From the NCBI GenBank assembly GCA_040756995.1, contig JBFLYK010000016.1, forward strand, positions 1 to 64,000: a DNA stretch of 64,000 bases. The letters run 5' to 3'. Both the position numbers and the translations under genes were made by a program. Shown piece by piece: positions 9,595 to 17,848 of this stretch. Numbering within the stretch: the stretch's first letter is position 1; the number at the start of each line of letters is the position of its first letter. The stretch comes from BP-133 sp040756995. GTDB taxonomy: Bacteria > Actinomycetota > Acidimicrobiia > IMCC26256 > BP-133. The notes below the pieces were generated by a model. It saw only the letters and a list, made by a program, of their open reading frames with translations, searched no databases and was not told the origin of the DNA.

Positions 9595-11168
9595 GCGCGC
9601 TGGTCGAATGCCACGGCCTCGACGTGGCCTACGGGCCGGTGCAGGTGCTCTTCGGCGTTGACGTCTCGGTGGAGGAAGGCGAGATCGTCGCCCTGCTCGG
9701 CACCAACGGCGCCGGCAAGTCGACGCTGCTGAAAACGGTGTCGGGCCTCATCGAGCCGAGCGCCGGCAAGGTGTTCTTCGACGGGCGGGACATCACCGGC
9801 GCCGACGCCGAAGCCGTCACCCGGGCCGGCGTCTCGCTGATGCCGGGCGGCAAGGGCATCTTCCCCACGGTCACCGTCGATGAGCACCTCCGCCTGGCGG
9901 CCTGGACCTTCCGCAAGGACACCGCCCGCATCGAAGCCGCCCGGGCCGAGGTGCTGGAACTGTTCCCGATCCTGGCCGAACGCCACGCCCAGCCGGCCGG
10001 CTACCTCTCCGGCGGCGAACAGCAGATGCTGGCCCTCGCCCAGGCGTTCATGACGAAGCCCCGGCTGCTGCTGGTCGACGAGCTGTCGCTCGGGCTGGCA
10101 CCGGCGGTCGTCGGCCACCTCCTCGACGTGCTCCGCACCGTGCACGCCGCCGGGACCACGATCGTGATCGTCGAGCAGTCGGTCAACGTGGCGCTCACCC
10201 TGGCGGAGCGGGCGGTGTTCATGGAGAAGGGCGAGGTGCGCTTCACCGGTCCGACCGGCGAACTGCTCGAGCGGCCTGACCTCCTGCGGTCGGTGTTCAT
10301 CCGCCAGGGCCCGAAGGTGACGGCCACGGCGGGGGACGGGCACCGGGCCAGCCCGCCGGTCGGCGACGCTCCCGTCCTCCTCTCCTGCCGGGGCATCGTC
10401 AAGCGCTTCGGAGGCATCCACGCCGTCGACGAGGTCGACCTCGACCTGCGCCAGGGCGAGATCCTCGGCCTCATCGGCCAGAACGGCGCCGGCAAGACCA
10501 CGCTGTTCGACTGCATTTCGGGCTTCCTGCCCATCGACGCCGGCACCGTCGAACTGCGAGGCCGGGACGTCACCGGCTGGGCACCCCACGAACGGGCCCG
10601 GGCCGGGCTCGGCCGGTCGTTCCAGGAAGCCCTGCTCTACCCGTCCCTCACCACGTGGGAGACGATCGCCATCGCCTTCGAACGCCACCTGGCCAGCAAG
10701 GAGATGGTGGCCGCCGCCCTGCACCTGCCGGCGTCGTACGAGTCGGAGACCGACCTGGCCGCCCGGGTCGAGGCGCTGATCGAGCTCATGGGCCTCGGTG
10801 CCTTCCGCGACAAGCTCCTCGGCGAGCTCTCCAGCGGCAGCCGCCGCATCGTCGAGCTGGCCTGCATCCTGGCCCAGGATCCGGCCGTGGTCCTCCTCGA
10901 CGAGCCGTCGGCCGGCGTGGCCCAGCGGGAGACGGAGGCACTCGGCCCGCTCCTGCGGCGGGTACAGGCCTACACCGGCTGCTCGATGCTCGTCATAGAG
11001 CACGACATGCCGCTCATCGCCGCCGTCTCCGACGAGGTGATCGCCCTCGAACTCGGCCGGGTGATCGCCCGGGGCACACCCGACGAGGTGCTGTCGCACC
11101 CGAGGGTCGTGGAGTCGTACCTCGGGACCGACGCCGCCGCCATCGCCCGGTCCGGCCCCCTGGGCTAA
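9591..11168 (+). CDS. Fused LivF-LivG tandem ATPase of branched-chain-type ABC transporter
   Basis: 525 aa. TTG start overlapping the permease stop (TTGA). There are two complete ATP-binding cassettes in tandem. The first is LivF-like (Walker A LLGTNGAGKST, signature YLSGGEQQMLALAQ, Walker B LLLVDELSLGL). The second is LivG-like (Walker A LIGQNGAGKTT, signature ELSSGSRRIVELACIL, Walker B VVLLDEPSAGV). They are joined by a short linker near residue 250. With permease and binding protein also consolidated, the usual five-gene liv system is reduced to three genes, each overlapping the next by four bases. The order LivF then LivG reverses the usual gene order. Confidence 0.92.
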   Translation: MSALVECHGLDVAYGPVQVLFGVDVSVEEGEIVALLGTNGAGKSTLLKTVSGLIEPSAGKVFFDGRDITGADAEAVTRAGVSLMPGGKGIFPTVTVDEHLRLAAWTFRKDTARIEAARAEVLELFPILAERHAQPAGYLSGGEQQMLALAQAFMTKPRLLLVDELSLGLAPAVVGHLLDVLRTVHAAGTTIVIVEQSVNVALTLAERAVFMEKGEVRFTGPTGELLERPDLLRSVFIRQGPKVTATAGDGHRASPPVGDAPVLLSCRGIVKRFGGIHAVDEVDLDLRQGEILGLIGQNGAGKTTLFDCISGFLPIDAGTVELRGRDVTGWAPHERARAGLGRSFQEALLYPSLTTWETIAIAFERHLASKEMVAAALHLPASYESETDLAARVEALIELMGLGAFRDKLLGELSSGSRRIVELACILAQDPAVVLLDEPSAGVAQRETEALGPLLRRVQAYTGCSMLVIEHDMPLIAAVSDEVIALELGRVIARGTPDEVLSHPRVVESYLGTDAAAIARSGPLG

Positions 11169-11205
11169 CCCCCTCGGGGGACCGGGCGGGGGATGTCGCC
11201 GAGGG

Positions 11206-11229
11206 CCGGGGGATGGGAGAATCCCCCGG
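11206..11229 (+). promoter_or_regulatory. Hairpin exposing the ribosome site of the response regulator
   Basis: CCGGGGGAT (11206-11214) pairs perfectly with ATCCCCCGG (11221-11229). The six-base loop is GGGAGA, which looks like a Shine-Dalgarno. The last paired base is the first base of the GTG start at 11229. It could be the intrinsic terminator of the transporter operon, a translational control element, or both. Confidence 0.5.
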
Positions 11230-11927
11230 TGGAACAAGCGGTCGAATCCCCCGCTCCGGACCGGTCCCGCACCGCCGGGCCCGTCCGCCTCCTGCTCGTC
11301 GACGACCACCAGGTCATCCTCGAGGGGCTGGTCTCCATGTTGGCGTCGGAACGGGACCGGGTCACCGTCGTCGGCGCCACCACGGAGCCGGCCGAGGCCC
11401 TGCGCCTGTGCGCCGAACTGGAGCCCGAAGTGGTCCTCCTCGACGTGCGGCTCAAGGGCGCCAGCGGGCTCGACCTGTGCCAGGAGCTGACCCGCCGCCA
11501 CGAGGGCGTCAAGGTCGTCTTCTTCACCGTCTACGACGACGAGCAGTACCTCTTCCAGGCGCTGCGGGTCGGGGCCTCGGGGTTTCTCCTCAAGCGGACG
11601 ACGGCCGGGGAGCTGGCCGGCCACCTGGAACGGGTCATGGGCGGCGAGGTCACCATCGACCCCGCCATCGCCGGCCGGGTGGCCGTGACCGCCGCCCGCC
11701 TCCAGAGCGGCGAATTCTGGCCCGGCGCCCACCTCGGCCTCACGCAGCGGGAGAGCGAAGTGCTGCAGCTGATGGTGCGGGGGCTGTCGAACCGGGCCAT
11801 CGGCCAGCAGCTCTACATCGGCGAGGAGACGGTCAAGACGCACAGCCGGTCCATCTACCGCAAACTCGACGTCGGCGACCGGGCCCAGGCCATCGCCGTG
11901 GCGCTGCGCGAGGGCATCTTCCATTAG
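11229..11927 (+). CDS. NarL/LuxR-family two-component response regulator
   Basis: 232 aa from the GTG at 11229, chosen because GGGAGA lies 8 bases upstream; an ATG at 11193 in frame is the alternative. The receiver domain spans about residues 15-135 (LLLVDDHQVILEGL, phospho-acceptor in VVLLDVRLKG, FFTVYDDE, conserved Lys in FLLKRTT). The C-terminal LuxR-type helix-turn-helix is LTQRESEVLQLMVRGLSNRAIGQQLYIGEETVKTHSRSIYRKL. It activates or represses target promoters when phosphorylated. The kinase gene follows at once, so the two are a cognate pair, and the position behind the transporter suggests control of that uptake system (inference). Confidence 0.9.
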   Translation: MEQAVESPAPDRSRTAGPVRLLLVDDHQVILEGLVSMLASERDRVTVVGATTEPAEALRLCAELEPEVVLLDVRLKGASGLDLCQELTRRHEGVKVVFFTVYDDEQYLFQALRVGASGFLLKRTTAGELAGHLERVMGGEVTIDPAIAGRVAVTAARLQSGEFWPGAHLGLTQRESEVLQLMVRGLSNRAIGQQLYIGEETVKTHSRSIYRKLDVGDRAQAIAVALREGIFH

Positions 11928-12030
11928 CGGTCCGGCCGAGCCCCGGGCGCTCGGGCCCTATGTCATCAGCGAGAACCGGCTGCTGCACCGGATCATCGAG
12001 GTCACGTCCTCCGACCTCAACGTCCGGGAG

Positions 12031-13149
12031 GTGGCCGAGCACGTCGCCGTCCTCGTCACCGAGGCCACCGCCTCCGACGTGTGCTTCGTCCACGTGCTCG
12101 ACGACGACCGCCAGCGCCTCGTGCTCATGGGGGCCACCCCGCCGTTCACCGGCCTGTCCGGGACGGTGGAGCTGGCCCTCGGCGAAGGCGTGGCCGGGTG
12201 GGTGGCGCTCCACGCCGAGGCGGCCGTCGTGCCCGACAAGTGGAAGGACGACCGCTACCTCTACATCCCGGCCCTGCGGGGCGAGGACTACCAGTCGCTG
12301 GTGTCGGTGCCGTTGCTCGGGCAGGGCCAGAAGGTCGTCGGCGTGCTCAACGTCCACTCCCGCACATCGCGCCGGTACGGGGAACGCGACGTCGCCCTGC
12401 TGACCCAGGTCGGCAGCCTCCTGGCCCGCACGATCGAGAACGCCCGGCTCTACGAGCGGCTGGCGGTGCGGGAACAGACGCTGGAGGAGTTCGCGGCCCG
12501 GACGGTCGAGGCCCAGGAGATCGAACGCCGGCACCTCGCCGGCGAGATCCACGACGGGATCAGTCAGCCGCTCATCAGCCTCTGGTACCACCTCAACGCC
12601 GCCGAGTCGTTCGCCGACGATCCGCACGTCGTGGCCCGCGAGCTGGGGAAGGCCAAGGACCTCACCAGCGCCGCCATCGACGAGGCCCGCCGGGCGATCG
12701 CCGGGCTGCGCCCGTCGGTCCTCGACGACCTCGGCCTCGGGCCGAGCCTGGAGAGCCTGGCCCGCACCGTGGCCGGGCTCGAGATGGACGTCGACATCAA
12801 CCCCTGCCGGCTGCCGGCCCACGTCGAGGTGGCGCTCTACCGGATCGCCCAGGAAGCGCTGCAGAACGTCATGAAGCACGCCGCGGCGCAGCGGGTCACG
12901 CTGCGGCTGTCGGCGGCCGACGGCCGGGTCCGCCTCCTGGTGGAGGACGACGGCCAGGGCTTCCGCCCCGGCCAGGCCGCCCGGAACCGCAACGGCGACC
13001 CGGCCTACGGGCTGGTGGGAATGCGGGAGCGGGCCGAGCTGGTCGGTGCCAGGTTGGAGGTCACCTCCACGCCCGGCTCCGGCACCCGCGTGCTGGTCGA
13101 GCTGCCCGCCCCGAGGAGCCGGCAGAGCTCGACGACCCGGGCCGAGTAG
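12031..13149 (+). CDS. GAF-domain sensor histidine kinase (NarX/DegS type)
   Basis: 372 aa from the GTG at 12031. GAF sensory domain (~1-140), a short coiled coil, the dimerisation/phospho-acceptor motif IERRHLAGEIHDGISQPL, and an HATPase domain (N-box EALQNVMKHAAA, G-box VEDDGQGF, YGLVGMRERAELVGARL). There are no transmembrane segments, so it is a cytoplasmic sensor. It partners with the preceding regulator. The true start may be upstream: the frame is open back through the end of the regulator gene, and residues coded at 11965-12030 (ENRLLHRIIEVTSSDLNVRE) match the usual helix leading into such GAF domains, but no ATG/GTG/TTG precedes 12031. The 3' end overlaps the GAPDH gene by 145 bp. Confidence 0.88.
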   Translation: MAEHVAVLVTEATASDVCFVHVLDDDRQRLVLMGATPPFTGLSGTVELALGEGVAGWVALHAEAAVVPDKWKDDRYLYIPALRGEDYQSLVSVPLLGQGQKVVGVLNVHSRTSRRYGERDVALLTQVGSLLARTIENARLYERLAVREQTLEEFAARTVEAQEIERRHLAGEIHDGISQPLISLWYHLNAAESFADDPHVVARELGKAKDLTSAAIDEARRAIAGLRPSVLDDLGLGPSLESLARTVAGLEMDVDINPCRLPAHVEVALYRIAQEALQNVMKHAAAQRVTLRLSAADGRVRLLVEDDGQGFRPGQAARNRNGDPAYGLVGMRERAELVGARLEVTSTPGSGTRVLVELPAPRSRQSSTTRAE

Positions 13150-14123
13150 CCCGCTTCGTTGTCGTACCAGGCCAGGACCTTGGCCTGGGTGCCGGGACCC
13201 CGCCGGGTGGAGACGAGATCCATGACGGCGGAGTTGGTGTCGCCGTGGAAGTCGCCCGACACCAGCGGCTCTTCCGTGACGTCGAGCACGCCCCGCAGCC
13301 GGCCGCCGGCCGCTTCCCGGAAGGCGTCGTTGATGTCCTCCACCGTGGCCGGCACGTCGAGAGTGGCGGAGAGGTCGACGAGGCTGACGTCGGGGATCGG
13401 CACCCGTACAGCGATGCCGACGATGCGACCGGCCAGATGCGGCATGACCTGGTCGATGGCCCGGGCGGCCCCGGTCTTCGTCGGTGTCATGTTGAGGGTC
13501 GCCGCCCGGGCCCGGCGGAGGTCGCCGTTGGTGCCGTCGAGGAGTTCCTGGTCGCGGGTGAAGGCGTGGATCGTGGTCATCAGCCCGCCCGACACGCCGA
13601 AGGAGTCGTGCAGCACCGTCAGCACCGGCGCCAGGCAGTTGGTCGTGCAGGAGGCGGCCGACACGACGTGATGGCGGTCGGGGTCGTACTCGCCGTCGTT
13701 CACGCCCATGACGACGGTGAGGTCCTCGTAGCGGGCGGGCGCCGTGATCAGCACCTTGCGGGCGCCGGCCCGGAGATGGGCGACGGCGTCCTCCCGGTTG
13801 GTGAAGCGGCCGGTGGCTTCGACGACGACGTCGACGTCGAAGGCATGCCAGGGGCACAGCAGCGGGTCGGCCTGGGCCGTGATCCGCACCGGGCGCCCGT
13901 CGATGATCAGGTTGTCGTCGTCGTGTTCGACGCGGCCGGGAAAACGCCCGAAGACGGAGTCGTACTTGAACAGGTGGGCGCACACGTCCGGCTTGGCCCG
14001 GACCGAGTTCACCACCACCACGTCCATTCCCGGCGCCGAGCGGGCGATCTGGCGCAGGACCTGCCGGCCGATGCGCCCGAACCCGTTGATCGCCACCCGG
14101 ACGTTGCCGTCGCTGGCGTCCAT
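13005..14123 (-). CDS. gap: Glyceraldehyde-3-phosphate dehydrogenase
   Basis: 372 aa. NAD-binding start VAINGFGRIGRQVLRQ, catalytic SAASCTTNCLAP with Cys159, TGAARAIDQVMPHLAGR, and the C-terminal WYDNEAGYSARVVELCRLL. The enzyme converts glyceraldehyde-3-phosphate to 1,3-bisphosphoglycerate in glycolysis. The family normally ends shortly after CRLL (about residue 340). Here ~32 extra residues are read through DNA that is antisense to the kinase C-terminus. The gene stands alone, not next to pgk or tpi, so it may be a second copy. It is divergent from the TetR gene across 123 bp. Confidence 0.93.
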   Translation of the reverse strand: MDASDGNVRVAINGFGRIGRQVLRQIARSAPGMDVVVVNSVRAKPDVCAHLFKYDSVFGRFPGRVEHDDDNLIIDGRPVRITAQADPLLCPWHAFDVDVVVEATGRFTNREDAVAHLRAGARKVLITAPARYEDLTVVMGVNDGEYDPDRHHVVSAASCTTNCLAPVLTVLHDSFGVSGGLMTTIHAFTRDQELLDGTNGDLRRARAATLNMTPTKTGAARAIDQVMPHLAGRIVGIAVRVPIPDVSLVDLSATLDVPATVEDINDAFREAAGGRLRGVLDVTEEPLVSGDFHGDTNSAVMDLVSTRRGPGTQAKVLAWYDNEAGYSARVVELCRLLGAGSSTSTRVPEPGVEVTSNLAPTSSARSRIPTSP

Positions 14124-14246
14124 GGGCCGATGGTCCCGCGGGACCCATCGGCTGTCTATGCAATTTCCCTTGGCAATTCATCAGTGTTGGCTTATGTGAG
14201 TTCTTCAGAAACATCGGCGTACCCGCCCGGTATCGTGGTCACAGCC

Positions 14247-14912
14247 ATGACCACCAGCCAGTTCCCGCCGGCCCCGCCGACCCGCCTCCCGAGCGGCCGC
14301 CACGGCCTGCCCCGCGAAACGGTCGCCGCCTCGCAACGCGGCCGCCTCATCAACGCCATGGCGGCGGTGGTGGCCGAGAAGGGTTACGCGGCCACGACGG
14401 TGGCCGACGTTGTCGAACGGGCGGGGGTCTCCCGCCGCACGTTCTACGAGCAGTTCGCCGACAAGGAGGCCTGCTTCCTGGCCGCCTACGAGGCCGCGCT
14501 GGCCGTCGTCCTGGAGCGGATCCGGGGTGCCGTCGAGACGGGGGCGGGGGCCGCCGCCGGCTGGCGGGACCGGGCCCGGGCCGGGGTGGAGGCCTTTCTG
14601 GCCCTACTGGCCTCTGAACCGGCCTTCGCCCGGGCCCTGCAGGTCGAAATCCTGACCGCCGGCCCGGCGGCCCTCGCCCGCCGGACCTCGATGCTGGTGA
14701 TGTTCAGCGGCGTGTGGCGCAACGTCCACGAGCGGGCCCGGAGCGAGGAGCCGTCGCTGCCTCCGCTGCCCGATGAAGTGTTCATGGTCCTCACCGCCGG
14801 TTTCGAGGAACTGATTCGTGACTGCATCCTCACCCGCGGTCCGGCCGCGCTCCCCGAACTGGCCGACCCGGTCCTGCGTACGGTCTTCGCCGTCTTCGGC
14901 GCCGACGCCTAG
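14247..14912 (+). CDS. TetR-family transcriptional regulator
   Basis: 221 aa from the ATG at 14247. After a Pro-rich lead, the N-terminal helix-turn-helix spans about residues 30-80 (RLINAMAAVVAEKGYAATT; VADVVERAGVSRRTFYEQF; DKEACFLAAYEAA). A divergent ligand-binding helical domain follows. It is likely a local repressor. The divergent neighbour is gap, and the shared 123-bp intergenic stretch is AT-richer than its surroundings and probably holds both promoters. Its ligand is unknown. The end overlaps the next, convergent gene by four bases. Confidence 0.88.
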   Translation: MTTSQFPPAPPTRLPSGRHGLPRETVAASQRGRLINAMAAVVAEKGYAATTVADVVERAGVSRRTFYEQFADKEACFLAAYEAALAVVLERIRGAVETGAGAAAGWRDRARAGVEAFLALLASEPAFARALQVEILTAGPAALARRTSMLVMFSGVWRNVHERARSEEPSLPPLPDEVFMVLTAGFEELIRDCILTRGPAALPELADPVLRTVFAVFGADA

Positions 14913-15190
14913 GAGCTGCCGGCGCTGAAGACGTAGTGGCCGTAGCCGTCGTCGGGGCCGTCGGGCACGGCCCGGAGCCCGATCTCCTCGAGCTCCCGCC
15001 GGACGATGCGGCGGATGTCGGCGGTGCGGAAGCTGCCCAGCCGTTCCGAGCGGGAGTCGATCTGGGCCCGGCTGCGGGGTGAGGAGAAGAACGTCGTGAG
15101 CGGCCCCTCCTGGACGTAGGCGTTGGCGCCTCGCACGACCTCGGTGTGACCGTCGGCCAGTACGACCTCAAAGACAACAGGAGTTTCCAT
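14909..15190 (-). CDS. Small conserved-type protein of unknown function
   Basis: 93 aa, ATG start. It begins METPVVFEVVLADGHTEVVRGANAYVQEG, a beta-rich opening, followed by a basic helical segment (ADIRRIVRRELEEIGLRAV). No cysteines and no membrane segment. I do not recognise it. Convergent with the TetR gene and divergent from the GH26-like gene, with a palindrome-rich 120-bp upstream region. Confidence 0.6.
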   Translation of the reverse strand: METPVVFEVVLADGHTEVVRGANAYVQEGPLTTFFSSPRSRAQIDSRSERLGSFRTADIRRIVRRELEEIGLRAVPDGPDDGYGHYVFSAGSS

Positions 15191-15205
15191 AGCTCGACGG
15201 TAAGC

Positions 15206-15258
15206 CCACAGGCCTGTGGATCAACAGGAGGATCATCTTGTGATCATCCTGTGGATAA
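15206..15258. promoter_or_regulatory. Palindromes and a DnaA-box match between divergent genes
   Basis: CCACAGGCCTGTGG at 15206-15219 is a perfect 14-bp palindrome. Next, ACAGGAGGATCA and TGATCATCCTGT form a 12-bp inverted repeat with one mismatch around TCTTG. TGTGGATAA at 15250-15258 is the exact complement of the consensus DnaA box TTATCCACA. A weaker version (TGTGGATCA) overlaps the palindrome's right edge. Confidence 0.45.
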
Positions 15259-15309
15259 CGGGTCGCCGCTGTTGCCACGAGGGGTGGCCGCGGTAACGTT
15301 CTGGGTGAA

Positions 15310-16494
15310 ATGCGTACCCAGCTGCCGTCTTCAGCGTCCTATTTCCGTCGCACTCTGGCCGCTCTTGTGGTGCTCGTGACCGCTGTGGCCGGCGTCAATG
15401 TGGGTGACAGCGGAGCGGATCCGTCGCTACCCGGTCTCCCCACCGCTCCGTCGACGCCGCCCACTCCCGCTCCCCAGCCGCCGGGCGCCTTGTTCGGCGC
15501 CTACGTGCAGGGGGAGAGCCACACGCCGGCCAAGCAGATGGCGGCCGTCGAAGCCCGCGAGCGCGACATCGGCCGGCGCCTCGCCATCGACCATCACTTC
15601 TATCCCTGGGAGCAGGAGTTCCCGACGGTGCGGGAGGAGGCCGACCTCCAGGCCGGTCGGATCCCCCTCATCTCGTGGAACGGCAAGACGCTCAGTCTCG
15701 CCATCGGTCTCGGCCAGCACGACGAACTCATCCGCACCCGGGCCCGGGCGGTCAAGGCGCTCGGCGCCAAGGTCATGATCCGCTGGATGTGGGAGATGGA
15801 CGGCCGCAAGAAGGCCGAGAACAGCCGCCACCCGGCGCTCTATGTCGCCGCCTGGCGGCGCATCCATGACGTCTTCGCCGCCGAGGGCGCCACCAACGTG
15901 CAGTGGGTGTGGTGTCCCAACGCCACCGCCTTCCGGGCCCAGGACGACCGCAACGCCCCCGCCTACTACCCGGGCGACGAGTACGTCGACTGGATCTGCG
16001 CCGACGGCTACAACTGGGCGCCCGGCCGGCAGGGCGACCAGTGGCGCAGCTTCGCCAGCATCTACCGCGACTTCTACGAGTGGGGCATGGCCCGCGGCAA
16101 GCCCTTGATGGTCGGCGAGTATGGCGCCCAGGAGCGCGCTCCCGGCGAAAAGGCGCAGTGGCTGACCGAGGCCCGGGAGGCGCTCAAGACGGAGTTCCCC
16201 GGTATCAAGGCCGTCGTCTACTTCGACGCCAACAAAGACTACGACTGGCGGGTGACGACCTCGCCCGAGACGCTGGCCGCCTTCCGCGACATGGCCAACG
16301 ACCCCTGGTTCACCCCCGACCCCGCACCGCTGCTCGACGCCGCCTCGGCCAAGCCCATGGTGCGGGGCATTCCCACCCCGATCCCGCCGCTGCAGTTCGC
16401 GCCCCGGACACCCCCGAAGCCGCCGGCGCTCCCGCCCCGGCCGCCTGAAGCACCTGAGCCGCCCGAGTCACCAGAGCCGCCCGCTCAGGGCTGA
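15310..16494 (+). CDS. Secreted GH26-like glycoside hydrolase (beta-mannanase fold)
   Basis: 394 aa. N-terminal signal peptide (RRTLAALVVLVTAVAGVNV) and Pro-rich linker, then a catalytic barrel of ~280 residues starting GALFGAYVQG. The acid/base motif is MIRWMWEMDG and the nucleophile region is PLMVGEYGAQER, both in the GH26 pattern of two conserved glutamates; QWVWCPNA and YVDWICADGYNW fit the substrate cleft. The C-terminus is Pro/Glu-rich. The family hydrolyses mannans and related beta-glycans; the true substrate is unknown. Transcribed alone from the palindrome-rich region upstream. Confidence 0.8.
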   Translation: MRTQLPSSASYFRRTLAALVVLVTAVAGVNVGDSGADPSLPGLPTAPSTPPTPAPQPPGALFGAYVQGESHTPAKQMAAVEARERDIGRRLAIDHHFYPWEQEFPTVREEADLQAGRIPLISWNGKTLSLAIGLGQHDELIRTRARAVKALGAKVMIRWMWEMDGRKKAENSRHPALYVAAWRRIHDVFAAEGATNVQWVWCPNATAFRAQDDRNAPAYYPGDEYVDWICADGYNWAPGRQGDQWRSFASIYRDFYEWGMARGKPLMVGEYGAQERAPGEKAQWLTEAREALKTEFPGIKAVVYFDANKDYDWRVTTSPETLAAFRDMANDPWFTPDPAPLLDAASAKPMVRGIPTPIPPLQFAPRTPPKPPALPPRPPEAPEPPESPEPPAQG

Positions 16495-16629
16495 GCTTCG
16501 CCTCGCCACCCCTCTCCTCGCCGCCCCTCTCCTTGACGGCCCTCCCGGGGGGCAACATTGTGGCCCCGCCGGCCGGGCATGAGCCCGCCGCCGGCGTTCT
16601 CCACCGACCGGGAAACGAGGGGGTTCTCG

Positions 16630-17445
16630 ATGAGCGAGTGGAACTTCATGGACTACGACTCCAAAGACAACCTGCTGCGGGTGGTGCGCGAGGAAGCGGC
16701 CGCCTTGCTGACGCTGGCCTCCGAGCCGGGGGTGTGGGAGGCGCCCACCGCCGCCGGACACTGGCAGGTGCGCGACGTCGTCGGGCATCTCGTCGACACC
16801 ACCGAGGGCTACTTCAAGAGCTTCGACGCCGCCCGCGGCAACGGTCCGGCTCCCGAGGCACTGGGCGTGCGGGGCATGGACGCCCACGTCGACGCCGGCG
16901 CCCGGGCCTTCCGGGGTACGGCGCAGGCCGAGCTCATCGACCGGCTGGCGACCGACACCGCCAAGATGATGGACATCTTCGAGGGGCTGACCGAAGACGA
17001 GTGGGGCGGACTGATGGCCCCGCACGGCTACATGGGCCCGCTGCCGGCGTTCTTCTATCCGATCTTCCAGCTGGTCGACTACGCCCTCCACGCCTGGGAC
17101 ATCCGTGAGGGCCGGGGCATCAACCACGGCCTGTCCGGGGACGCCGCCGACCTGCTGGTCCCGCTCAACTTCATCCTGTGGAGCGCGACCCACAACTGCA
17201 CCGCCGACACCGAGCCGTTCGAGGTCGGTGTCCGAGTCAGCGGTCGCAACGGCGGTGACACCAGGCTGCGGGTCGGTCCGGAGGGCGTCGCCTTCGAACC
17301 GGCTGACATCGACGACTGTCCGGCCATTCTGGAGTTCGACCCCGGGACGCTGATCCTCACCGCCTACCAGCGGATGAACGGGGGCACATCCCGCGGCGAC
17401 CCCGTCCTCATCGACCGCTTCCGCAACCTCTTCTTCAAGATCTAG
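16630..17445 (+). CDS. DinB-fold / maleylpyruvate-isomerase-family (mycothiol-dependent type) protein
   Basis: 271 aa from the ATG at 16630 (purine-rich GAGGGGG upstream). The N-terminal half is a four-helix DinB-like bundle: LLRVVREEAAALLTLA, then HWQVRDVVGHLVDTTEGYF with the conserved metal-ligand-type His, and later VDYALHAWDIREG. The C-terminal part (about 190-265) is a small alpha/beta domain of the kind that follows DinB in mycothiol-dependent enzymes. The family includes isomerases and thiol transferases; the reaction here is unknown. It stands alone and ends before a convergent-gene terminator. Confidence 0.8.
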   Translation: MSEWNFMDYDSKDNLLRVVREEAAALLTLASEPGVWEAPTAAGHWQVRDVVGHLVDTTEGYFKSFDAARGNGPAPEALGVRGMDAHVDAGARAFRGTAQAELIDRLATDTAKMMDIFEGLTEDEWGGLMAPHGYMGPLPAFFYPIFQLVDYALHAWDIREGRGINHGLSGDAADLLVPLNFILWSATHNCTADTEPFEVGVRVSGRNGGDTRLRVGPEGVAFEPADIDDCPAILEFDPGTLILTAYQRMNGGTSRGDPVLIDRFRNLFFKI

Positions 17446-17549
17446 CTCGCCGTCACCCATACCCTCGCAGGCCATCGCCACCGGACCGCGCCGTCGTCGA
17501 CCCGATCGCCGCTCTGCGGACCCTGACGGGCCGTGAGCCCTCCGTCCAA

Positions 17550-17570
17550 CCGCTGCTCGAGCAGCAGCGG
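17550..17570. terminator. Bidirectional hairpin between convergent genes
   Basis: CCGCTGCT and AGCAGCGG form an 8-bp stem with a 5-nt loop, placed between the DinB-type gene and the next convergent stop codon. Confidence 0.6.
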
Positions 17571-17578
17571 CGACTCGC

Positions 17579-17803
17579 CTAGTTCGCCGAGCCCGGCGGA
17601 AGGTACAGCTCGGCGGTCGCCAGCTCCTTGGCCCGGCTGCGGGCCAGGATCGGCGGCCGGCCGGCGGGAAAGAGCATCACCCGCCGGTTCTCATGGAAGA
17701 GGACCGCACCCTCGCAGCGATCGGGATCGACAACGAGGTCGGCGATCGTGGCCACGGTGTCGGTCTTGACGTCGGCGGCGCTGAACGGGTTCGGCTTCGT
17801 CAT
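17579..17803 (-). CDS. Small hypothetical protein
   Basis: 74 aa from the ATG at 17803 (MTKPNPFSAADVKTDT). Contains VDPDRCEGAVLFHENRRVMLFP, a soluble mixed fold. A start at 17833 in the same frame is possible. No clear ribosome site and not recognised. It precedes the terminator on its strand. Confidence 0.4.
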   Translation of the reverse strand: MTKPNPFSAADVKTDTVATIADLVVDPDRCEGAVLFHENRRVMLFPAGRPPILARSRAKELATAELYLPPGSAN

Positions 17804-17848
17804 GGCCGACGAATCGGCACAAACCGCCCGCACCTTGAGTCGTTGCCC

